Shown one piece after another: positions 26,051-34,090 of a stretch of 64,000 bases of DNA. The translations under genes and the position numbers were made by a program. The stretch's first letter is position 1; every line of letters begins with the position of its first letter. Under the pieces are notes generated by a model. The model saw only the letters and a program-made list of their open reading frames with translations. It did not search any database and was not told where the DNA came from. The DNA is taken from assembly GCF_005405925.1 (NCBI RefSeq), contig NZ_BJHV01000001.1, positions 5,518,001-5,582,000 on the forward strand. The letters are read 5' to 3'. The DNA is from Streptomyces antimycoticus. GTDB lineage: Bacteria > Actinomycetota > Actinomycetes > Streptomycetales > Streptomycetaceae.

Positions 26051-26893
26051 ATGACGACCCGTTCCGTATCCGTATCCGGATCCCGACCCCGAGTCCGTTG
26101 GACCTACCGTGCGGTGGGCGGTTTCGCGCTCGCCACCATGGCACTCACCGCCTGCTCCTCCGGCGACTCCGACGACTCCTCCAAGGAGTCCGACTCCGGC
26201 TCGTCCTCGAAGAAGCCGTCCGGCACGGTGACCGTGTTCGCGGCGGCCTCGCTGAAGGAGAGCTTCACCGCCCTGGGCAAGACCTTCGAGAAGGAACACC
26301 CCGGCACCAAGGTCTCCTTCAACTTCGGCGGCAGCGACGCCCTCGCGGCCAGCATCACCTCCGGTGCGCCCGCCGATGTCTTCGCCGCCGCGAGCCCGAA
26401 GACCATGAAGACCGTCACCGACGCCAAGGACGCCAAGGGCACCCCGGCCACCTTCGTCCGCAACCAGCTCGAGATCGCCACCCTCCCGGGCAACCCGAAG
26501 AAGATCGCGACGCTGAAGGACCTCACCCGCTCCGGGCTGAAGGTCGCGCTGTGCGCCAAGGAGGTGCCCTGCGGCTCGGCGGCCCAGAAGGCGCTGGACG
26601 CGTCCAAGCTGAAGCTCACCCCGGTCTCGTACGAGCAGGACGTCAAGGGCGCCCTGACCAAGGTGCAGCTCAAGGAGGTGGACGCCTCCGTCGTCTACAA
26701 GACCGATGTGAAGGCGGCGGGCGGCAAGGTCGCGGGCGTGGAGTTCCCCGAGTCCGAGCAGGCCATCAACGACTATCCGATCGCCCTGCTGAAGAACGCC
26801 CCCAACGCCGAGGCGGCCACCGCCTTCATCGACCTGGTGAAGTCCGCGCAGGGCCAGAAGGTGCTTGGCGAGGCCGGTTTCCTCAAGCCGTGA
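26051..26893 (+). CDS. modA: Molybdate ABC transporter substrate-binding lipoprotein
   Basis: A 280-residue type II periplasmic-binding protein. The ATG at 26051 gives a lipoprotein signal ending ALTACSS (lipobox LTAC, Cys near residue 34); a GTG at 25976 overlapping the regulator stop is the alternative. TVTVFAAASLKESFTALGK, NFGGSDALAASI and GAPADVFAAAS are typical ModA ligand-loop segments. A Ser/Lys linker follows the lipobox. It binds molybdate outside the membrane and passes it to ModB. Overlaps modB by GTGA. Confidence 0.93.
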   Translation: MTTRSVSVSGSRPRVRWTYRAVGGFALATMALTACSSGDSDDSSKESDSGSSSKKPSGTVTVFAAASLKESFTALGKTFEKEHPGTKVSFNFGGSDALAASITSGAPADVFAAASPKTMKTVTDAKDAKGTPATFVRNQLEIATLPGNPKKIATLKDLTRSGLKVALCAKEVPCGSAAQKALDASKLKLTPVSYEQDVKGALTKVQLKEVDASVVYKTDVKAAGGKVAGVEFPESEQAINDYPIALLKNAPNAEAATAFIDLVKSAQGQKVLGEAGFLKP

Positions 26894-27768
26894 CGGATCA
26901 GAAGGCGGGGCCGGTGCCGGACGCCGTGACCGGCGCGGCGGAGGTTCTGGACGGCGGCTCGCGGCGACGGTCCGGCACCCCCCGCTTCCGGGCGGGGGTC
27001 CCGCTGCCGCTGCTGCTGCCCGCCCTCGGCGGCTTGGTCTTCCTGGTCCTTCCGCTGGTGGCTCTGCTGGTCCGCGCGCCGTGGCGGAGCCTGCCCGACC
27101 AGCTGACCAGCGTCGCGGTGTGGCAGGCGCTGCGGCTTTCGCTGATCACCGCGACCGCCGCCACCGCCGTGGCACTGGTGCTGGGCGTGCCACTGGCCTG
27201 GCTGCTGGCCCGCGCCCGCTTCCCCGGCCGCCGGCTGGTGCGCGCCCTGGTGACCCTGCCGCTGGTGCTGCCGCCGGTGGTGGGTGGTGTGGCGCTGCTG
27301 CTCGCGCTGGGCCGTAACGGGATCGTCGGCCGCTGGCTGGACTCGGCGTTCGGCATCACGCTGCCGTTCACCACGGCGGGGGTGGTGATCGCGGAGGCGT
27401 TCGTGGCGATGCCGTTCCTCGTGATCAGCGTCGAGGGCACGCTGCGGGCCGCCGATCCGCGTTACGAGGAGGCCGCCACGACCCTCGGCGCCTCGCGCTT
27501 CACCGCCTTCCGGCGCGTCACCCTGCCGATGGTCGCGCCCGGCGTGGCCGCGGGCGCGGTGCTGGCCTGGGCGCGGGCGCTGGGGGAGTTCGGCGCCACG
27601 ATCACCTTCGCGGGCAACTTCCCCGGCCGTACGCAGACGATGCCGCTGTCGGTCTATCTCGCGCTGCAGAGCGACCCGGCCGCCGCCATCGCGCTCAGCC
27701 TCGTCCTGCTCGCCGTCTCCATCGCGGTCCTGGCCGGACTGCGCGACCGCTGGATGGCCGCCTCATGA
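26890..27768 (+). CDS. modB: Molybdate ABC transporter permease
   Basis: A 292-residue permease with about five to six hydrophobic helices after a 40-residue polar N-terminus. The cytoplasmic EAA loop reads EEAATTLGASRFTAFRRV, the coupling motif to ModC; ALGEFGATI is typical for ModB. GTG start overlaps the modA stop. The 3' end is the first copy of a 62-bp tandem repeat. Confidence 0.93.
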   Translation: MTDQKAGPVPDAVTGAAEVLDGGSRRRSGTPRFRAGVPLPLLLPALGGLVFLVLPLVALLVRAPWRSLPDQLTSVAVWQALRLSLITATAATAVALVLGVPLAWLLARARFPGRRLVRALVTLPLVLPPVVGGVALLLALGRNGIVGRWLDSAFGITLPFTTAGVVIAEAFVAMPFLVISVEGTLRAADPRYEEAATTLGASRFTAFRRVTLPMVAPGVAAGAVLAWARALGEFGATITFAGNFPGRTQTMPLSVYLALQSDPAAAIALSLVLLAVSIAVLAGLRDRWMAAS

Positions 27769-27830
27769 CCACGGACACGTCTGTCGCCGAGAACGCACGG
27801 CCTCGCGACCGCTGGATGGCCGCCTCATGA
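27765..27830 (+). CDS. Coupled mini-ORF 1 (21 residues) between modB and modC
   Basis: Starts in an ATGA overlap with the modB stop and ends in an ATGA overlap with mini-ORF 2. It reads MTTDTSVAENA then PRDRWMAAS; the first part copies the ModC start and the last part the ModB end. Likely a by-product of junction duplication that keeps translational coupling. Whether a peptide accumulates is unknown. Confidence 0.5.
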   Translation: MTTDTSVAENARPRDRWMAAS

Positions 27831-27892
27831 CCACGGACACGTCTCCCGCCGAGAACGCCGGGCCTCACAACCGCCGGATGGCCGCCTCATGA
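27827..27892 (+). CDS. Coupled mini-ORF 2 (21 residues) between modB and modC
   Basis: Same design as mini-ORF 1, beginning MTTDTSPAENAG and ending RRMAAS. Its stop overlaps the modC ATG at 27889. It differs from copy 1 at several positions, so the duplication is not brand new. Confidence 0.5.
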   Translation: MTTDTSPAENAGPHNRRMAAS

Positions 27893-28986
27893 CCATGGAC
27901 GCCTCCCCCGCCGAAGACGCCGGGCGGCGCACCGGCGGCCTCGACGCCCGCCTCGTCGTGGACCGCGGCACCTTCCGCCTCGACCTGCGGCTGTCCGCCG
28001 CGCCCGGCGAGGTGGTCGCCCTGCTCGGGCCCAACGGCGCGGGCAAGACCACCGCCCTGCGCGCCCTGGCCGGGCTCACCCCGCTCACCACGGGGGCGCT
28101 GCGGCTGGACGGCCGGACCCTGGAGGAGCCGGAGCGCCGGCTGAGGACCCCGCCCGAACACCGCCCGGTCGGCGTCGTCTTTCAGGACTATCTGCTCTTC
28201 CCCCACCTCACCGCCCTCGACAACGTGGCCTTCGGCCCGCGCTGTCACGGCGTGCCGAAGGCGGAGGCCCGCGCCCAGGCGGCCGACTGGCTGGAGCGGA
28301 TGGGCCTGACCGACCGCGCGGGCGCCAAACCCCGCGCCATGTCCGGCGGTCAGGCGCAGCGAGTCGCCCTCGCCCGCGCCCTCGCCACCCGCCCCCGGCT
28401 GCTCCTGCTGGACGAGCCGCTCGCCGCGCTGGACGCCCGCACCCGCCTCGACGTGCGCGCCGGGCTCCGCCGCCATCTGGCCGAGTTCGAGGCGGTGGCC
28501 GTCCTGGTCACCCATGACCCGCTGGACGCGATGGTGCTCGCCGACCGGCTCGTGGTCGTGGAGGACGGCCGTACCGTCCAGGAGGGCGCCCCGTCGGACA
28601 TCTCCCGCCGTCCCCGTACCGACTACATCGCCAGCCTCGTCGGCCTCAACCTCTACCAGGGCCGCGCCGACGGCCACACCGTACGGCTCGACGGCGGCGC
28701 CACCATCACCACCACCGAGGACCTCACCGGCCCGGTCTTCGTCGCCTTCCCACCCGCCGCGGTCACCCTCCACCGCGACCGCCCCGACTCCAGCGCACGC
28801 AACCTGTGGCGGCTGGAGGTCGCCGGTATGGAGTCGCACGGCGACCAGATCCGCGTCGACCTCACCGGCGAACTCCCCCTGCTGGCCGACCTCACCACAC
28901 CCGCCGTAGCCGAACTCGCCCTCCACCCGGGCCGCACCGTCTGGGCCACCCTCAAGGCGACCCAGACCCACGCGTATCCGGCCTGA
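27889..28986 (+). CDS. modC: Molybdate ABC transporter ATP-binding protein
   Basis: A 365-residue ATPase. Walker A GPNGAGKTT (about residue 48), Q-loop VVFQDYLLFPHL, signature MSGGQAQRVALARAL and Walker B LLLLDEP are all present, plus the switch His in VTHDPLD. The C-terminal 100 residues form a TOBE domain, as in ModC. The start is coupled through ATGA to mini-ORF 2. It energises ModB for molybdate uptake. Confidence 0.93.
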   Translation: MTMDASPAEDAGRRTGGLDARLVVDRGTFRLDLRLSAAPGEVVALLGPNGAGKTTALRALAGLTPLTTGALRLDGRTLEEPERRLRTPPEHRPVGVVFQDYLLFPHLTALDNVAFGPRCHGVPKAEARAQAADWLERMGLTDRAGAKPRAMSGGQAQRVALARALATRPRLLLLDEPLAALDARTRLDVRAGLRRHLAEFEAVAVLVTHDPLDAMVLADRLVVVEDGRTVQEGAPSDISRRPRTDYIASLVGLNLYQGRADGHTVRLDGGATITTTEDLTGPVFVAFPPAAVTLHRDRPDSSARNLWRLEVAGMESHGDQIRVDLTGELPLLADLTTPAVAELALHPGRTVWATLKATQTHAYPA

Positions 28987-29038
28987 GCCGGGCCCCGGCC
29001 GGACGGGCCGTCGGGCCTTGCGCACCTGCAGCGCGACG

Positions 29039-29092
29039 CTTAGCCGGGTGTTAGCGGTGCGGCAGCCTTGCGATAGCGGCTCCGAGCAGAGT
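29039..29092 (+). promoter_or_regulatory. DUF4232-type promoter A: 11-bp repeats plus -10 box
   Basis: Repeats begin at 29039, 29050, 29061 and 29072 (CTTAGCC, GTTAGCG, GGCAGCC, GATAGCG). The last heptamer is followed after 8 bp by CAGAGT at 29087-29092. Same layout as sites at 48977, 52723 and 60738. Confidence 0.65.
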
Positions 29093-29143
29093 GGTTGTCG
29101 TACCGAGGAGACAACGACACCGACCGCCCCGGGGGGACCCGAA

Positions 29144-29857
29144 ATGAGCTCCAACACCACTGTCCGTACCGCTCGTCGCCGCACCGTCCGCATCGCCGCC
29201 GCGGCCCTGACCGCAGCCGCCGCCCTGACCCTGACCGCCTGCAACGGCTCGGACGCCAACGCCTCGAAGCCCGCGGCCGGCGCCGAGTCCAACGGCGGGG
29301 GCTCCTCCGCCGGAGCGCAGGGTTCCGGCGCCAAGGCGGACCCCGCTGCCAAGGTCGACACCGATGCGGGCGCCGCGGGCAAGCAGTCGAGCGGCGCGCC
29401 CGCCGCAGGCGGTGACCGGGCGGGCTCGGGCGTCGAGCGCTGCCACACCTCCGGCCTGGAGGCGTCGTTCGCCACGGGTGAGGACGCGGCCCCGGACCCG
29501 AACGCGGGTGGTTCGACGACCACCAGCATCGTGCTGACCAACGCCGGCGACCGCACCTGCAAGATCGGCGGCTTCGCGGGCGTGGACCTCACGTCCGAGA
29601 ACGGCGGTCAGGTCTGGTCGCTGGCCCGCTCGTCGGCCAAGTACGGCTCGATCACCCTGGGCCCCGGGGACAGCACCGACTTCACGATCAACCTCGGCAT
29701 GACCGACGAGAGCGAGGAGGGCTCCTACAAGCCCGCCTTCGCCGTCGTCACTCCGCCGAACGAGACCACCTCGCTGAAGCTGGAGTGGCCGTGGGGCGCG
29801 CTCGTCGACCAGCGAGCCGCCACCCACCCGGCCACCTTCGTCAACCCCATCGGCTGA
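29144..29857 (+). CDS. DUF4232-type secreted lipoprotein
   Basis: A 237-residue protein. Signal sequence ends in lipobox LTAC (Cys near residue 33), then a 60-residue Ala/Gly/Ser linker and a DUF4232-like beta-sandwich: CHTSGLEASFATGE, IVLTNAGDRTCKIGGFAGVD and FAVVTPPNETTSL, with two conserved cysteines. Four paralogues occur in this window under matching promoters. Likely surface-anchored; ligand unknown. Confidence 0.88.
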   Translation: MSSNTTVRTARRRTVRIAAAALTAAAALTLTACNGSDANASKPAAGAESNGGGSSAGAQGSGAKADPAAKVDTDAGAAGKQSSGAPAAGGDRAGSGVERCHTSGLEASFATGEDAAPDPNAGGSTTTSIVLTNAGDRTCKIGGFAGVDLTSENGGQVWSLARSSAKYGSITLGPGDSTDFTINLGMTDESEEGSYKPAFAVVTPPNETTSLKLEWPWGALVDQRAATHPATFVNPIG

Positions 29858-29951
29858 CCACGTCGGCGCTGCCTGGAATTGAGCCAAGACCATCTCCGAG
29901 CGGGAAGTCCGCTGCCCCGGTGTGCCACACCCCGGCAGCGGACTTTCCGCT

Positions 29952-30179
29952 TCACGCCTCGCGGCAGAGCGGTCGGCACACCCACAGCTCGACCTCCTGG
30001 GGCCTGTTGCCGCAGGTCCACTCGACCGTGCCGAGCAACTGATCGGCATACAGCCGCCGCCCGCACAGGGCACAGTGCCAGCCCTCCAGCTGCGGCCCGG
30101 TCAGCGTGTCGGGATCCGGCAACTCGATGCGGTGCGCTGCCGCGAGCGACTGCTGGGCGGCTGGACGGCAGTCGGTCAC
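29952..30179 (-). CDS. Small cysteine-containing hypothetical protein
   Basis: A 75-residue protein whose GTG overlaps the stop of the upstream gene (GTGA). It has a CALCGRRLY motif and two further cysteines (VCRPLC), which could bind a zinc ion. In other Streptomyces similar small proteins accompany the upstream partner beside XRE regulators. Function unknown. Confidence 0.65.
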   Translation of the reverse strand: MTDCRPAAQQSLAAAHRIELPDPDTLTGPQLEGWHCALCGRRLYADQLLGTVEWTCGNRPQEVELWVCRPLCREA

Positions 30180-30597
30180 CGATCGTCCCCCTCCTCGACC
30201 CCGAGTTCGGCGACGACCGCCCGAACCAGCGCCTCACGCAGCCGGTTGGCGTCCGTGAGGTATCGCCCCGGTCCGAGCGGGACGCGCCAATGCAGATACG
30301 GCCCGCTGGTGCGGTCGATGGGAGGAACGCCGATGTACGACGTCTCGACGCGGCCCGTACCAAGCGTCTGAACCTGCCGGATACGTCGCCAGTACTGCGC
30401 GGCTCCTGGGCGGATGAGCCAGTACATGAGGTTGTAGTCGGCGATGACGGCCCGGAGGCCCCACCGAGTAACTCCAGGGCCCGCCCGCCGAGCGCCTCCG
30501 GCGCCCGTACGACATCCCAGTGCGGGCCGACCTGGACCATCTGCACGTCGGCGCCGCTCGATGGCGTCCATGGCAGGACTTGCGGATTTGTCAGCAT
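30176..30597 (-). pseudogene. Hypothetical protein beside XRE regulator, frameshifted, with a TTA codon
   Basis: From ATG 30597 the frame gives GPHWDVVRAPEALGGRALEL; it breaks at the CCC run 30451-30453. One more base restores LGGASGAVIADYNLMYWLIR and continues to GPYLHWRVPLGPGRYLTDAN. Restored length 140 residues. No catalytic motif recognised. The Leu codon TTA at 30469-30471 would make it dependent on the bldA tRNA. It is divergent from the XRE gene and coupled to the small protein downstream. Confidence 0.7.
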
Positions 30598-30760
30598 GTT
30601 CGCCCCCGTGTCATCGAAGAAGGTTCTTGGGCACACGTCGAGATTGGCCGTGTGACCGCGATCACGGGATAACCCGGGGGTGTTACCGAGGCGGTAATAC
30701 GCTCGTTCTCTGCTCGGTACGAACATTGCTTGCGCCTACGATCCACCGGAAGTTGGCACC

Positions 30761-32221
30761 ATGGACGCCACCACGCCCGGGCTGCTCGCTCGAGACGTCC
30801 TTGACAGGGCTGACCTGCGCCGAGCCCTGGAAGAGCACGATTTCGCGGCAGCTTTCTCCCTGATCAAAAAATGGGGCGGGCTATCCCAGAACCGGATGGC
30901 TGCCGCTTGCCAGCTCACCCCCGGCAAGGTCTCCACGATCATGAACGGAACCAGCAGAGTCACCTCCGTAGAGGTCATCCGCCGGATCTCCGACGGGCTG
31001 GGTATCCCCGGGCACCTCGTGGGCCTCGCGCCCCGGCCCTGGGAGAGCGTGAATGTTGCACCGGATGAACCGCAGACGCCTGGCCCTCACGCCAGGCAAC
31101 GAGTTACCGACGCCGTACCGTGGCGGCCGGACACCACCACCGGCATGGCTGCCGATCTGACCAGGAGCGATCTCGTGATGGACCGCCGAGCCGCGACGCG
31201 CGCCCTTGCCGGCGCCGCCGTCACCGGCGCCCCACTTCTCGACGCCCTCGACGGCTGGCGCACACCAGCCGCCACTGATGACCGAGCGCGCCGCCCCGGC
31301 CGTCTGGGCGCACGTGAAGTGGAAGAGCTGGAGTCCACCGCCCGTGCCTTCCGAAAGTGGGGCCGCACCGGCGGAGGCGGGCTCCGCAGAAAGGCTGTCG
31401 CCGGTCAGCTCGCCGAAGTAACCACCGCTCTCGACGAGCACCAGGCCCCAGCCATCGAACGGCGTCTCTACCGAGTCATGGCCGAACTCGCGGGCACCGC
31501 TGCCTCAATGGCCTGGGATGTCGGCCAGCAGCGGCGCGCCCAGGACTACTACGGCCTGGCGCTCCGTGCAGCCCACGCGGGCGCTGACACCAGATTCGGT
31601 GCCAACGTCCTAGCTGGCATGGCCCGGCAGATGCTCTACAACGACCGGCCGCACGACGCCCTCGAACTCATCCGGCTCGCCCAGGACGGAGCGCGTCGCG
31701 CAGTGGGCCCAAGGCTACGAGCAATGCTCCACACACGGGAGGCGTGGGCCCTGGCCCGGATGGACCGGCCGTCCGGTTTCCGACGCGCAACCGGACAGGC
31801 TGCCGACGCGCTCAGTGACGCTGGACGACCCGACAGCGAGCCCTACTGGATCGGCTACTTCGACGATGCTGAACTCGCCGGGGTCACCGGTGGCAGGCTC
31901 CTGGACATGGCCCGCTCAGACCCACGTACCTACGCCGACCAAGCCGCCGACCACATCCGTGCCGCCCTGGACCGGCGCGGCCCAGAGGCTGGACGCGGCC
32001 ACGCTCTGGACTGGATCGGGCTCGCTGAATGCGCCTTCCTGATCGGCGACATCAGCAGTGCCGCCGACTACTCCTGTCGCGCTGTAGAGGTTGCGTCCGA
32101 TCTCCTCTCCGGGCGTGTGCGCGCACAGTTGGCGCAGTTGTATCCGTACATGGTGGGGGACGGCGTACCGTCGGCCGTTGCCGAAGTGCGCGCTAGCATC
32201 CGCACTCTGCTGACCGCATGA
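30761..32221 (+). CDS. XRE-family regulator with TPR-like C-terminal domain
   Basis: A 486-residue protein. A helix-turn-helix occupies about residues 35-90 (GGLSQNRMAAACQLTPGKVS, then VTSVEVIRRISDGLGIPGHL). A flexible stretch containing a twin-Arg-like hydrophobic patch (RRAATRALAGAAVTGAPLL) follows, and from about 210 the protein is helical and repeat-like (YGLALRAAHAGADTRFGANV, DRPHDALELIRLAQDGA), as in SARP-like and peptide-sensing TPR regulators. It is the large regulator of a cluster with a SLOG-like protein. Confidence 0.85.
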   Translation: MDATTPGLLARDVLDRADLRRALEEHDFAAAFSLIKKWGGLSQNRMAAACQLTPGKVSTIMNGTSRVTSVEVIRRISDGLGIPGHLVGLAPRPWESVNVAPDEPQTPGPHARQRVTDAVPWRPDTTTGMAADLTRSDLVMDRRAATRALAGAAVTGAPLLDALDGWRTPAATDDRARRPGRLGAREVEELESTARAFRKWGRTGGGGLRRKAVAGQLAEVTTALDEHQAPAIERRLYRVMAELAGTAASMAWDVGQQRRAQDYYGLALRAAHAGADTRFGANVLAGMARQMLYNDRPHDALELIRLAQDGARRAVGPRLRAMLHTREAWALARMDRPSGFRRATGQAADALSDAGRPDSEPYWIGYFDDAELAGVTGGRLLDMARSDPRTYADQAADHIRAALDRRGPEAGRGHALDWIGLAECAFLIGDISSAADYSCRAVEVASDLLSGRVRAQLAQLYPYMVGDGVPSAVAEVRASIRTLLTA

Positions 32222-32240
32222 TGAGGAGGGCAACGGCTCC

Positions 32241-32729
32241 ATGACGACGATCGCCGTGACCGGGCATATGGACCTCACCGACGAGTCGGTGCCGCTGGTC
32301 CGAGGGGCGCTGGACACACTCCTGGTCGGCTACGATCCCGCCACCTTGGTCGGCGTGTCATGCATCGCGAAGGGTAGCGACAGCTTGTTCGCCGACGCGG
32401 TCCTGGCAGTCGGTGGAAGCCTGGTCGTGGTGATTCCGTCGCAGGACTACCGGCAGGCGAAGGTCAAGCCGGACCACGCCGAGACCTTCGACCGTCTTGT
32501 GGAGGCCGCGGACGAGGTGCTGGTGATGCCGCATGAGACGGCGAACCGGCAGGCGTACGAAGCGGCGAACGCCGTGCTGCTGGAGCGGGCCGATCGGCTG
32601 ATGGCGGTGTGGGACGGGCAGCCGCCCTCCGGCAAGGGCGGGGGTACGGCGGACGTGGTGAGCGAGGCACGCCACGCGGGCGTCCCCGTGGATGTCGTCT
32701 GGCCGGACGGGGCATCCCGCAGGGCATGA
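32241..32729 (+). CDS. SLOG-like Rossmann-fold protein
   Basis: A 162-residue protein beginning MTTIAVTGHMDLTDESVPLV and containing GVSCIAKGSDSLFADAVLA and VVIPSQDYRQAKV, features of the SLOG (SMF/DprA/LOG) superfamily, which bind nucleotides or nucleotide-derived ligands. It follows the XRE-TPR gene after 19 bp with GAGGAGGG upstream and is probably in one operon. Proteins of this group near XRE regulators recur across Streptomyces; the ligand is unknown. Confidence 0.75.
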   Translation: MTTIAVTGHMDLTDESVPLVRGALDTLLVGYDPATLVGVSCIAKGSDSLFADAVLAVGGSLVVVIPSQDYRQAKVKPDHAETFDRLVEAADEVLVMPHETANRQAYEAANAVLLERADRLMAVWDGQPPSGKGGGTADVVSEARHAGVPVDVVWPDGASRRA

Positions 32730-32791
32730 CGATCCATCGGGCCCGTGCCCGTCCGGCCTGAAGTGGCCTCGGCTGGGGAAGGCTGGGGTAC

Positions 32792-33559
32792 ATGAGGCGG
32801 GGGGAGCACGGGGAGAGCGAACGCTTTGCGCGTCGGGGCGCGTGGCGTCGGTACATCGTCGCGTCCGTGGTGAGCGGTGTGGCGGTCGCGGTGGCGGTCA
32901 CGCATGTGCTGGCACCGGACCTGAAGATAGACAACGTCACCGTGGCGCTCCTGGTCGTGGCGGTCGTGCCCTGGCTGCGTGATCTGCTCAACAGCATCGA
33001 ACTGCCGGGCGGGTTCCGCGTGGAGTTCAAGGCCGTCGAGCAGCGCATCGAGGCCGCCGAGCGCATCGCCGACGCCGCCCTCGTCGGAAGCGGCGACGAC
33101 GGACCGGAGACCGACGACCCCACGGCGCTGGCGGACGTGCGCCGACTGGCCGCCGAATACCTCGAGGTCCGCCGGTCCATGGCCAGTGGATCCGCCCGTA
33201 CGCAGCGCATGAGCGGCATCTTCGCTCGGCTGGTGCGCACCACCCAGCGGCTCGCGGACCCCGACCTCGACGGCTGGCTCACCTCCCCGGACGGTGGATT
33301 GCGGCTGGCGGCGTACGCGCGGCTGTACGCGGTGCCGGTACCCGACGCGCTGACCCTCCTCGCCGAGGCCGTCGTCAAGGAGCCGCTCGCCTTCAACCAG
33401 TACTGGGGCATCCGCGCGCTCGACAAGGTCGTGGACGCCGTCGGGGTCGAGGATGTGCCACCGGGGGTCGTCCGCCGCCTGGAGGACTGCCGACCGCGTG
33501 GCAGCGACCGGGTGGCCCTCCTGCGACGTCTGATCACCAAGCTCCACGGCCTCCGATAG
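32792..33559 (+). CDS. Membrane-anchored hypothetical protein
   Basis: A 255-residue protein with two hydrophobic segments (about residues 21-40 and 48-66), then a helical region predicted to be coiled coil (VEQRIEAAERIADAA) and a helical C-terminal half. No family recognised. It begins 62 bp after the SLOG-like gene on the same strand. Confidence 0.7.
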   Translation: MRRGEHGESERFARRGAWRRYIVASVVSGVAVAVAVTHVLAPDLKIDNVTVALLVVAVVPWLRDLLNSIELPGGFRVEFKAVEQRIEAAERIADAALVGSGDDGPETDDPTALADVRRLAAEYLEVRRSMASGSARTQRMSGIFARLVRTTQRLADPDLDGWLTSPDGGLRLAAYARLYAVPVPDALTLLAEAVVKEPLAFNQYWGIRALDKVVDAVGVEDVPPGVVRRLEDCRPRGSDRVALLRRLITKLHGLR

Positions 33560-34090
33560 CGACGGCCCCTCCGGGTACCCCCGAAAAAACGCTTGATCTG
33601 AAGCAACTACTTTGTCAAACGATTTCGAGAGGGGTACCCCACCCCCCTCCCGGCTGTCCGGCACCAATCCCGGCCCCCCACCAGCTCAGCCGCCACCGGC
33701 GCCCACCCTCACCGACCCGGCGCCCGGCAGCGGCGCCGCGCCCCCCACCCCCGCCGCCGCTGCTCAATTGCGCCGAAGGCGCGAAACGGCGCCGCACCCA
33801 ACCACGCCGACCAGCCCGAACATCCCGACAACCCCGACAACCCCACAACCCCGACAACCCCAACGACCCCACAACCCCGACAACCCCAACGACCCACAAC
33901 CCCGACAACCCCAACGACCCCACAACCCCGACTACCCCCACCGGGTCCGTCGTACCAGCGGCGGACCCCCTCGCCCCCTCCCTACTGCGTTCTCAGTAGC
34001 GCGAACTGTCGGCAGGCGCACGACGACACGACCGCCCCCTCCCGGAGAGCCTGGGCGGACAGTCGGCACCAGATGTGGAGACCTCCTGCC
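33560..34090. other. 531-bp intergenic region with a G-rich minus-strand repeat
   Basis: No gene is supported; the open frames here are Pro/Arg-rich products of composition. From 33822 to 33940 a 26-bp unit (ACAACCCCGACAACCCCAAC plus GACCCC) recurs at 33845, 33871 and 33896, the middle copy one C shorter. The minus strand has many GGGG runs with 4-6 base gaps and could form G-quadruplexes. The MMPL promoter must lie in or after this region. Confidence 0.7.

Larger units (their letters stand above)
27743..27918. repeat. 62-bp tandem repeat across the modB/modC junction
   Basis: Copies start at 27743, 27805 and 27867 (the third partial and diverging into modC). Each contains a stop/start ATGA: at 27765, 27827 and 27889. 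Because 66 coding bases minus a 4-base overlap equals 62, each repeat forms a coupled mini-ORF. Confidence 0.95.
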
